A stretch of DNA of 64,000 nucleotides from an uncultured Alcanivorax sp. (GTDB taxonomy: Bacteria > Pseudomonadota > Gammaproteobacteria > Pseudomonadales > Alcanivoracaceae): contig NZ_CAMYIV010000004.1 of NCBI RefSeq assembly GCF_947258575.1, positions 62,001 to 126,000 of the forward strand, in the 5' to 3' direction. Position 1 is the first letter of the stretch. The number at the start of each line of letters is the position of its first letter. Below, piece after piece: positions 26,773 through 33,944 of this stretch. The translations under genes were made by a program, and so were the position numbers. The notes beneath the pieces were generated by a model, which saw nothing but the letters and a program-made list of their open reading frames with translations, was not told the DNA's origin and did no database searches.

Positions 26773-28101
26773 ATGAGAAAACTCATGGTGGCACTGGTGG
26801 TCATTCTCTGGAGTCTGACCGCTCGGGCCGAGCTGCCCACCCACGGCTTTACCCTGGATAACGGTCTCAAGGTGCTGATCCGCGAGGATCATCGGGCTCC
26901 TGTGGTTACCGTGATGGTGTGGTTCAAGGCCGGCAGCTTCGACGAAGCGCCCTATGAAACCGGCCTGGCCCATGTGCTTGAGCACATGATGTTCAAGGGC
27001 ACCGAGAGGCTGGGGCCGGGGGATTTCTCCAAACTGGTGGCCCGTTATGGGGGCAGTGACAATGCCTTCACCAGTTATGACTACACCGCCTATTTCCAGC
27101 AGTATGAGGTGTCGCGCCTGCCGCTGGCCCTGGAGCTGGAAGCGGAGCGACTGGGCAACCTGAAGATCGACGATGACGAGTTCCATCGCGAGTTGCAGGT
27201 GGTGCTGGAAGAGCGCCGTACCCGCACCGACGACAACCCCAATGCCCTGGCCTGGGAAAAATTCCAGGCGGTGGCCCGCCCGGGTACCGGCTATGCCCAC
27301 CCGATCATCGGTTGGCGCTCCCTGCTGGCCCAGCTGCAGCCGGAACAGGCTCGTAGCTGGTACGACCGCTTCTATGTGCCGGGTAATGCCACCCTGGTGG
27401 TTGCCGGTGATGTGACCCGCGATCAGGTGGAACCACTGGTACGCCGCTTCTTCAGCAATTTGCCCGCCGGTACCACGCCGCCGCGGCCAACGCAGACGGT
27501 CACCCCCCCTGCCGGTGAGCGCCGCCTGGATCTGGCCATGGCCGTGCAGGTGCCCGCCCTCTACATGCTTTATAACGTGCCCTCCCTGGTGACTGCCGAG
27601 CAGAAAGAGGATTTCTACGCCTTGACCATGCTCGCGGGAGTGCTCGATGGCGGCATGAGTGCCCGTATCGAAACCGAGCTGGTACGTGGCGAGAAGCTGG
27701 TGGCCGGCGCCGGGGCCAGCTACAGCGGCATCCAGCGCGGCGATGGCACCTTTACCCTTACCGCGACTCCGAACCCGGGTGTCACGCTGGATCAGGTAGA
27801 GCAAGCTCTGCGCGAGCAGATCAAGACCCTGCAGAGCACCTTGCCGAGTGAGGACGAAATGGCGCGGGTACAGGCCGGCGTGCTGGCCAGCCAGGTGTTT
27901 GAAAAGGATTCGGTGATGGGCCAGGCCATGGAGCTGGGCATGCTCAGCACTTTGGGGCTGGATATCGATCTGGCCGATCAGTTCGAGGAACAGTTGGGCA
28001 AGGTCACGGCTGAGGATGTGCAGCGAGTCGCCCGCCAGTGGCTGGTGCCGGAGCGATTGGCGGTGGCCCATGTGGTCCCTGAGCAGGAGGAAGAACAATG
28101 A
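26773..28101 (+). CDS. M16 zinc metallopeptidase, active subunit
   Basis: A 442-residue exported peptidase of the insulinase/PqqL class. Signal peptide MRKLMVALVVILWSLTARA. The inverted zinc motif HVLEH (His67, Glu70, His71) and downstream Glu in LQVVLEERRT (about 146) are intact. The C-terminal half is the second M16 domain. It overlaps the next gene by 4 bp. Such pairs form heterodimers in which only one subunit carries zinc; here this is the catalytic one. Located divergent from ftsY, as in Pseudomonas. Confidence 0.92.
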   Translation: MRKLMVALVVILWSLTARAELPTHGFTLDNGLKVLIREDHRAPVVTVMVWFKAGSFDEAPYETGLAHVLEHMMFKGTERLGPGDFSKLVARYGGSDNAFTSYDYTAYFQQYEVSRLPLALELEAERLGNLKIDDDEFHRELQVVLEERRTRTDDNPNALAWEKFQAVARPGTGYAHPIIGWRSLLAQLQPEQARSWYDRFYVPGNATLVVAGDVTRDQVEPLVRRFFSNLPAGTTPPRPTQTVTPPAGERRLDLAMAVQVPALYMLYNVPSLVTAEQKEDFYALTMLAGVLDGGMSARIETELVRGEKLVAGAGASYSGIQRGDGTFTLTATPNPGVTLDQVEQALREQIKTLQSTLPSEDEMARVQAGVLASQVFEKDSVMGQAMELGMLSTLGLDIDLADQFEEQLGKVTAEDVQRVARQWLVPERLAVAHVVPEQEEEQ

Positions 28102-29516
28102 TGCGGTTACCAGGAATGATGGGAGCCGCGGTGGCGGCGCTGATGCTCAGCGCCTGTACCAGCTTTCCGACGACGGAAAAACAGGTGGCGGCCAGCGAGC
28201 CCCAGGCGCCGCAGCTGGATATTCAATCCTGGCAGACCGGGCAGGGTGCCAAGGTCATGTTCGTGCAAAGCGATGCCTTGCCCATGCTGGATATTCGTCT
28301 GGTGATGGCGGCGGGCAGTTCCCAGGATGACGGCTTACCCGGTGTGGCCTCCCTGACCAGTGCCCTGATCGGTCAGGGCACCGAGGCTCTCAGTGTGGAT
28401 GACATCGCCCGGGGCTTTGAGGATCGTGGCGCCAGCTTTTCCTCCAGCAGTTACCGGGACATGGGCATCATCAGCCTGCGTACCCTGTCGGCGGCGGAAT
28501 ATCGCCAGCCGGTGGTGGCGCTGTTCAATCAGGTGATCGGTTCGCCCAGTTTCCCTGAGGATGCGCTGGACCGTCTGCGCACCCGCGCCATGCAAGGGTT
28601 ACGTATGGAACAACAGGTGCCAGGGCCGCAGGTCAGCAAGGCGTTCATGGCCACAGTGTTTGCCGACCACCCCTATGGCCAGCCCAGCGAAGGGACCCTG
28701 GAGAGCCTGCCGCAGATCCAGCGGCAGCAGCTGGTGGATTTCTATGACACCTATTACGCCGCCGGCAATACCGTGATTGCCATGGTCGGGGACCTGTCGC
28801 GCAGCGAGGCTGAGGAGATTGCCGCACAGATCAGCGCAGCATTGCCGGCGGGCCCGGCGGCACCGCAGCTGCCCCGGGCAGAAACGCTCAGCGAGCGCAA
28901 ACGCGAGCACATCGACTTCCCCTCCGCCCAGACCCATATCCTGCTGGGCAACCAGGCCACCTGGCGGGGCAACCCGGATCATGTGGCGCTGCACGTGGGC
29001 AACCAGATTCTCGGCGGTGGCGGCTTCGCGTCCATCCTCACCGACGAGGTGCGCCAGAAGCGTGGCTATGTGTACGGCATCGGCAGCGGTTTCTCGGCCA
29101 TGGCGGCGGGCGGCCCTTTCCAGGTGCAGTTCAAGACCGCCAATGAGAATGCCGACGACGCACTGACCCTGACGCTGGATCTGATCCGTGAGTTTGTCGA
29201 GCAAGGGCCCAGCCAGGCGCAGCTGGAACAGGCGCGGGCCAATATCCTTGGCAGCTTTGCCCTGAGCACCGCCGACAATAGCGACATCATTGGCCAGCTG
29301 GGAGCCATCGGTTTCTATGATCTGCCGCTGGATTACCTGCAGTGGTTTAACCGCCAGGTACGCCAGGTCACCGTGGCGGATATCCGCGATGCGTTCCGCA
29401 GAACCCTGGATGTGGAGGACCTGGCCATCGTCAGTATCGGTCCGGAGGCGCCACAAATCCTCCAGAGTCAGGACAATGAGCCCCCCGCGGAACAGGGAGA
29501 GCGCAGTGGCGAATAG
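28098..29516 (+). CDS. M16 peptidase-like lipoprotein, non-catalytic partner
   Basis: A 472-residue M16-family protein with a lipoprotein signal (ALMLSAC, Cys20). At the position of the zinc motif it reads GLPGVASLTSALIGQ, so HXXEH is absent and it should not be catalytic. The substrate-binding Arg/Tyr segment near the C-terminal half, RQKRGYVYGIGSGF, is kept. It is translationally coupled to the catalytic partner (ATGA overlap) and overlaps rsmD by 11 bp. Membrane anchoring of the inactive half may tether the pair. Confidence 0.9.
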   Translation: MMRLPGMMGAAVAALMLSACTSFPTTEKQVAASEPQAPQLDIQSWQTGQGAKVMFVQSDALPMLDIRLVMAAGSSQDDGLPGVASLTSALIGQGTEALSVDDIARGFEDRGASFSSSSYRDMGIISLRTLSAAEYRQPVVALFNQVIGSPSFPEDALDRLRTRAMQGLRMEQQVPGPQVSKAFMATVFADHPYGQPSEGTLESLPQIQRQQLVDFYDTYYAAGNTVIAMVGDLSRSEAEEIAAQISAALPAGPAAPQLPRAETLSERKREHIDFPSAQTHILLGNQATWRGNPDHVALHVGNQILGGGGFASILTDEVRQKRGYVYGIGSGFSAMAAGGPFQVQFKTANENADDALTLTLDLIREFVEQGPSQAQLEQARANILGSFALSTADNSDIIGQLGAIGFYDLPLDYLQWFNRQVRQVTVADIRDAFRRTLDVEDLAIVSIGPEAPQILQSQDNEPPAEQGERSGE

Positions 29517-30105
29517 AGGCCCGAATCGCAAAGGCGGTGCCACCAGCAAGGGTCAGGTGCGGATTATCGGCGGTGAGCGGCGCGGCCATCGCCTGCAGTT
29601 TGTGGATCAGGGGGGCGATCTGCGCCCCTCCTCCGATCGCATGCGCGAAACCCTGTTTAACTGGTTGCAGTTCGAGCTGCCGGGCCTGCGGGTGCTGGAC
29701 CTGTTTGCCGGTTCCGGCGTGCTGGGGGCAGAAGCGCTGAGTCGCGGCGCTCAGCGGGCGGTGTTGGTGGAAAAAAAGCGCGAACGGGCCGCCGACTTGA
29801 AGCGCCAGTTGTTGCCCCTGTTTGGTGATCGCATCGAGATCCACACTGCGGATGCCTTGCAATGGGCAGGGCAAAGCGCCTTGCAGTTTGACCTGGTGTT
29901 TGTGGATCCGCCCTACGACCTGGGGCTGGCGGAGCCGGCCTGTGCCGCGCTGGAAGAAAGAGGCTTGCTGGCGGCACAAGCCTGGGTCTATGTGGAAAGC
30001 CGTCGGCACGCTGAAGAACCGGTTGTGCCATCGAACTGGCAGCTGCACCGGGAAAAAAGCGGTGGGGATATTCGTGCCCGTTTATTCCGCCGGGAAGAAA
30101 TTTGA
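29506..30105 (+). CDS. rsmD: 16S rRNA (guanine966-N2)-methyltransferase RsmD
   Basis: A 199-residue SAM-dependent methyltransferase acting on G966 of 16S rRNA. Visible are the N-terminal VRIIGGERRGHRLQF, RPSSDRMRETLFNWL, motif I LDLFAGSGVLGAEALSRGA and the catalytic motif VFVDPPYDLG. The GTG at 29506 has GGGAGAG upstream and gives an 11-bp overlap with the M16 lipoprotein gene. Confidence 0.95.
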   Translation: MANRGPNRKGGATSKGQVRIIGGERRGHRLQFVDQGGDLRPSSDRMRETLFNWLQFELPGLRVLDLFAGSGVLGAEALSRGAQRAVLVEKKRERAADLKRQLLPLFGDRIEIHTADALQWAGQSALQFDLVFVDPPYDLGLAEPACAALEERGLLAAQAWVYVESRRHAEEPVVPSNWQLHREKSGGDIRARLFRREEI

Positions 30106-30288
30106 CTCCCATTCGTCGGGTTTGTGTCGACTTCACGGACAATCGGCACAATTACCCGTGTAAACGGTATGACCACTTCAGTGAACGTGATTGATGTCGC
30201 AGTCATGCCGGTGAATCATGTGTATTAAGCCATTAGGCATGGCTGGGGATGGTGGATACACGGCACATGGATCGGGTGGGGCAGCACA

Positions 30289-30813
30289 ATGGAAAAGATA
30301 CCGGAACGGATTCACACTGTATCGATTGGTCTGGATAAAGACCGCTTTCTGCGTCAGCTGCTGGGCTATCTGGCCGAGTCTCTGCAGGAAGTCACCGGCA
30401 TGGATCAAGCGGAAGGGTTCATCTCCCTGGTGGGGCAGAAAATTGGTGATGAGCTGAATGGTCACTACCTGCAATCCCTGAATCTGACCACGCTGGATCG
30501 TTTTCAAATTCCGGCAGTATTGGTCGATCTCAAGCGTCGTATCGACGGCGACTTTTACCTGATCCATGCGGATGAGCGACAACTGGTGCTGGGCAATCGG
30601 CGCTGCCCGTTCGGCGACAAGGTGATTGGCCGTCCGGCGCTTTGTATGATGACCTCCAACGTGTTCGGCGTGATCGCGGCGGAAAATGCCGGTTATGGCC
30701 GCGTGGATATCCAGAAATCCATTGCCAATGGCGATGGCCACTGTCATGTGGTCATTTCTCTGGAAGCCAGCGAAACGGGGGCGGGGCGGGAATATTTTCG
30801 CTCCGGTGAGTGA
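30289..30813 (+). CDS. MetOD1/V4R-like sensory protein
   Basis: A 174-residue cytoplasmic protein. The central and C-terminal part (GNRRCPFGDKV, RPALCMMTSNVFGVIAAENAGYG, IANGDGHCHVVISL) matches the pattern I know from the 'methanogen output domain 1' (V4R-like) family, with Cys near residues 106, 118 and 151 that could bind a metal or cofactor. The N-terminal half is predicted mostly helical. It overlaps the following GGDEF gene, so it probably senses a signal for that cyclase. The family assignment is from memory of the pattern. Confidence 0.6.
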   Translation: MEKIPERIHTVSIGLDKDRFLRQLLGYLAESLQEVTGMDQAEGFISLVGQKIGDELNGHYLQSLNLTTLDRFQIPAVLVDLKRRIDGDFYLIHADERQLVLGNRRCPFGDKVIGRPALCMMTSNVFGVIAAENAGYGRVDIQKSIANGDGHCHVVISLEASETGAGREYFRSGE

Positions 30814-31778
30814 TGCCGTGGTCGGCGGACTGCCGAGCCCTGATCAATGCCATGTCTATGCCGGTGTTCGTGGTCCACGCCGATGGCCAGATAGAGTGGC
30901 TGAATCGCAGGGCCAACCAGTTACTCGGCGATCGCGCCCCGAAAACGATCAAGTGTCTGCTGGCGTCGCCCTCACGCAGTGAGGAGTTTCTGCGGGCCAT
31001 GCGCCGCAATCAGGCCTTTTCCCATCTGGCCCTGCGTCTTGTTGAGCCCTTGCAAGATAGCTATATCGCCAGCACCCGGATTGCCCGACAAGGCGAAGTC
31101 CTGGATTTCTGGTTGCTGGAGCTGCTGCCAAGACAATGGGTGGTGGGCGGCATGCATCAACTTTCCCAGATGGTCCAGCGGACGACGGCGTTGAAAAGGG
31201 AGCGAGCGGCCGCGGAGAAAACCGCGCTGGTGGCGCAGACCCAGGCTTCCCGGGATGCGCTGACCGGTATTGCCAATCGTCGCGCATTTGATGACTGGCT
31301 GGCGGCGGCACTGGCCGATCAACAGCAACAGTTGTCCGTGATGATTTTGGATCTGGACTACTTCAAGGCCATCAATGACACCCACGGTCATGATCTGGGC
31401 GACCAGGTGCTGCAGCGTGTGGCCCGGTTGCTGAGCGGGACCCTTACCCGTCGTGATGATCAGGTGGCCCGTATTGGCGGAGAAGAGTTCGGGGTATTGC
31501 TCCCGGGGGCGGATATCCATGCCTCCCTGAAAGTGGCCTGGCGGTTGGTGATGACCCTGCGCAATCACAATGCGGGCTGCCCGTCCGGTGACAGTTGGCA
31601 GCCGGTTACCCTGTCCGTGGGCGTGGCGACTCGTACTCCTGGCACTGCCATCACCGGCCGCGAGCTGATGCGTCAAGCGGATCGGGGTCTGTACCTGGCC
31701 AAGCAGCGCGGGCGGGATCAGGCGGTGCATGCGGCCCTGTCCGGCCAGTCAGACCCACCCAAGGCGGACGCGGGGTAA
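30810..31778 (+). CDS. PAS-GGDEF diguanylate cyclase
   Basis: A 322-residue cytoplasmic enzyme that makes cyclic-di-GMP. Residues 1-125 look like a PAS domain (INAMSMPVFVVHADGQIEWLNRRANQLLG); a coiled linker leads to the GGDEF domain opening with RDALTGIANRRAF. The active site is GGEEF at 223-227, a functional variant. The inhibitory I-site RRDD at 214-217 is exactly five residues upstream, so product inhibition is expected. Start is GTG 30810 or, equally likely, ATG 30813 overlapping the previous stop (TGATG). Confidence 0.9.
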   Translation: MMPWSADCRALINAMSMPVFVVHADGQIEWLNRRANQLLGDRAPKTIKCLLASPSRSEEFLRAMRRNQAFSHLALRLVEPLQDSYIASTRIARQGEVLDFWLLELLPRQWVVGGMHQLSQMVQRTTALKRERAAAEKTALVAQTQASRDALTGIANRRAFDDWLAAALADQQQQLSVMILDLDYFKAINDTHGHDLGDQVLQRVARLLSGTLTRRDDQVARIGGEEFGVLLPGADIHASLKVAWRLVMTLRNHNAGCPSGDSWQPVTLSVGVATRTPGTAITGRELMRQADRGLYLAKQRGRDQAVHAALSGQSDPPKADAG

Positions 31779-31922
31779 TGGTGGCGCGCAGGCACAATCA
31801 CCCTGCGGTCACCCACAATCCATGCCCTTCGCGCGTCGGCGGCAGGCAGGAAATGGCACAACCTGAACTAGTGTCCCATTTTTGACTGGCGAATACTGTG
31901 CCTATACGCAGGAGGGTTTGCC

Positions 31923-32798
31923 ATGACTAGCAAAGCGGTTGCCACATCGCCGAAAACGCCAAAGAAACTGAACAACAGTGATATTCAGCCCCGCAAGATG
32001 GATTTCTCCTTCGATCCGGCCATGCCGCGTTACTGGTTTGACGACGACCAGTTCAAGACCATTTTGCTGACAGCCCTGTCCTGCACCTTCCCGGAAGGCG
32101 AGCGTTTCTTCGTGCGCTCCGTGCGCCATTACCAGAAACAGATCCAGGACCCGCTGCTGCGCGAGCAGGTAAAAGGCTTTATTGGCCAGGAAGCCCATCA
32201 TGGCAACGAGCACGATGCCTTCAATCACTTCATGGAGTCCAAGGGCGTGCCCACCGGCAAGGTGGATGAGTTCGTCAATCGCGGCATGCGTTTCATGGCC
32301 AAGCACCTGTCACCGCAACGGCAGCTGGCAAAGACCTGTGCCCTGGAGCACTTCACCGCCATGCTGGCGGAATTGATGCTGGAACATCCGGATTTTTTCA
32401 AAGGCATGGATGAGCGCATGTTGCCACTGTGGCTATGGCATGCGGTGGAAGAAAGTGAGCACAAGGCAGTGGCCTTTGATGTCTACCAGGACCAGGTGGA
32501 CAGCTACTGGGTGCGCACCTCGGAAATGGCGCTTACCACGGTGGAATTCATCAGCTTTACCATTTTCCACTACTACCAATTGCGCAAGGACATGGACGAT
32601 CCCACCGACTGGCGATCCGTCCGGGGCGGCATCAACTGGCTGCTCGGCAAACCGGGCTGGCTGCGTAAACTGGGAAAATCCTACCTGGCGTATTACAAGC
32701 GGGATTTTCATCCCGGCAAGCGCGACAGCACCTTCCTGCGCAAGCAGGGGTTGAAGAAGCTGTCGCGGCTTCTGGATCGCCCGGACCTGACTGGCTGA
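31923..32798 (+). CDS. PF10118-type predicted metal-dependent hydrolase
   Basis: A 291-residue protein of the 'predicted metal-dependent hydrolase' family (PF10118). It has a ferritin-like arrangement of metal ligands: FPEGERFFVRSVRHY, GFIGQEAHHGNEH, ALEHFTAMLAE and WHAVEESEHKAVAFDVY. These Glu/His sets suggest a diiron site, so an oxidative or hydrolytic role on a lipid is likely, but no activity is established. The C-terminus (GWLRKLGKSYLAYYKRDFHPG) is typical of the family. Single gene with ribosome site GGAGGG. Confidence 0.8.
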   Translation: MTSKAVATSPKTPKKLNNSDIQPRKMDFSFDPAMPRYWFDDDQFKTILLTALSCTFPEGERFFVRSVRHYQKQIQDPLLREQVKGFIGQEAHHGNEHDAFNHFMESKGVPTGKVDEFVNRGMRFMAKHLSPQRQLAKTCALEHFTAMLAELMLEHPDFFKGMDERMLPLWLWHAVEESEHKAVAFDVYQDQVDSYWVRTSEMALTTVEFISFTIFHYYQLRKDMDDPTDWRSVRGGINWLLGKPGWLRKLGKSYLAYYKRDFHPGKRDSTFLRKQGLKKLSRLLDRPDLTG

Positions 32799-32873
32799 TC
32801 GGCCCTGCCCAGGCCCTTCATGTTTTCCTGTCGTGCTGGCGTGTTACGGTGGGAAAACACCATGGAGGTGTTT

Positions 32874-33110
32874 ATGCGCTGGTTTACTACATTGAAAGAA
32901 AAGCTCTTGCCCTCTCGTCATCAGCCCGATGCTGAGTCGGCCCACGAGCCGCTGGACTATCACCCGGCCCATGAAGGGGAAACCCCGGATGATCTGCACC
33001 GTGGCCGACACCGAATCAAGGAAACCTTTACCAGCCACTGGGATCTGGATTACATGCCCCGCGAAGAGCTGGAAGAGGCCCTGTCGAAAAACCGCAAAGA
33101 TAAAAAGTAG
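32874..33110 (+). CDS. Small charged hypothetical protein
   Basis: A 78-residue soluble protein, rich in His, Glu and Lys. It has a possible amphipathic start (MRWFTTLKEKLLP) and a helical, charged tail (REELEEALSKNRKDKK). ATG 32874 is chosen because GGAGG stands 6 bases upstream. I do not recognise a family. The stop is 15 bp from the convergent MscS gene. Confidence 0.6.
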   Translation: MRWFTTLKEKLLPSRHQPDAESAHEPLDYHPAHEGETPDDLHRGRHRIKETFTSHWDLDYMPREELEEALSKNRKDKK

Positions 33111-33125
33111 CCCCGGCCAAGGGTG

Positions 33126-33944
33126 TCAGGCATCGCTGCCGCGGCGAGGCCGGGGAATCTGCTGTTCCTGAAAACGCTTGGAAACCCGCACCACAATATC
33201 GCTCTGGAAGGCCTTCTCGTAATGCACGTCCAGCACGTAGGCCTTGGAGCGTAGGCGAATGGCCAGCATGTCGCCGATTTCCACTTCCTCAATGGCAAAA
33301 GACACCGGCTTTTTCAGATAGGCGTAGCGGCTGGTGACAATCACTTCCTCGATAATCGCTTTGGCGTCTTCTAGGTCCGCATCCAGGCCCACGTGAAAGT
33401 CGGTGACGATCATCATGTCCAGTTCGCCGGAATTGCCGGAGGCCACCACATCGGTGATGAAGCGTGAGTTGGGGATGGTGACCAGATTGTCGTCCAGGGT
33501 TTGCAGGCGCACGGTACGCAGGCCGATGGAGACGATCTCTCCGTAGACATCCGCGAAGCTGACCCGGTCGCCCACCCGGAAGGGGCGATCGAACAGTAGC
33601 AGCAGGCCGGCCACCAGGGAGGCGGCGATGTCCTTGAGGGCAAAACCCAGGGCCACGGCGATGGAGCCACCGGCGGCCAGCATGAATTCCTTGGGCGGCT
33701 GCAGCACCCCGATGATCAGCGCGGCGGAGCCTACGGTGTAGAGCACAAAGCCGATCAGGGTGGTGATCTGCAGAATCAGGAAGCGCCGGGTGGGCAGCTT
33801 TTCGGTGATCTTCAGGCTGGCCTTGCTGATGCCCCAGTTCAGTGCCCACAGCACAAAGCCGCCGATAAACAGCAGCAACAGGGCGTAGATGTTGAACAGC
33901 TCAACCACCACCGCCAGATCATTGACGATATTGCCTTCATTCAT
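33126..33944 (-). CDS. MscS-family mechanosensitive channel
   Basis: A 272-residue MscS-like channel. Helix 1 is at about residues 16-36, helix 2 at 55-80, and the pore helix TM3 has the small-residue pattern AAGGSIAVALGFALKDIAASLVAGLLLL. The cytoplasmic beta domain begins FRVGDRVSFADVYGEIVSIGLRTVRLQTLDDNLVTIPNSRF, typical of MscS. It is shorter than MscK and carries no extra domains. Its start overlaps the stop of the upstream ATPase gene by 8 bp, so the two are co-translated and probably act together. Confidence 0.93.
   Translation of the reverse strand: MNEGNIVNDLAVVVELFNIYALLLLFIGGFVLWALNWGISKASLKITEKLPTRRFLILQITTLIGFVLYTVGSAALIIGVLQPPKEFMLAAGGSIAVALGFALKDIAASLVAGLLLLFDRPFRVGDRVSFADVYGEIVSIGLRTVRLQTLDDNLVTIPNSRFITDVVASGNSGELDMMIVTDFHVGLDADLEDAKAIIEEVIVTSRYAYLKKPVSFAIEEVEIGDMLAIRLRSKAYVLDVHYEKAFQSDIVVRVSKRFQEQQIPRPRRGSDA

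Noticed and set aside
25366-28098. One minus-strand frame open for 910 codons through ftsY and opposite the first M16 gene
   Set aside because: FtsY starts naturally at 26562; the part beyond is the mirror of a well-supported peptidase gene and has no signal or domain.
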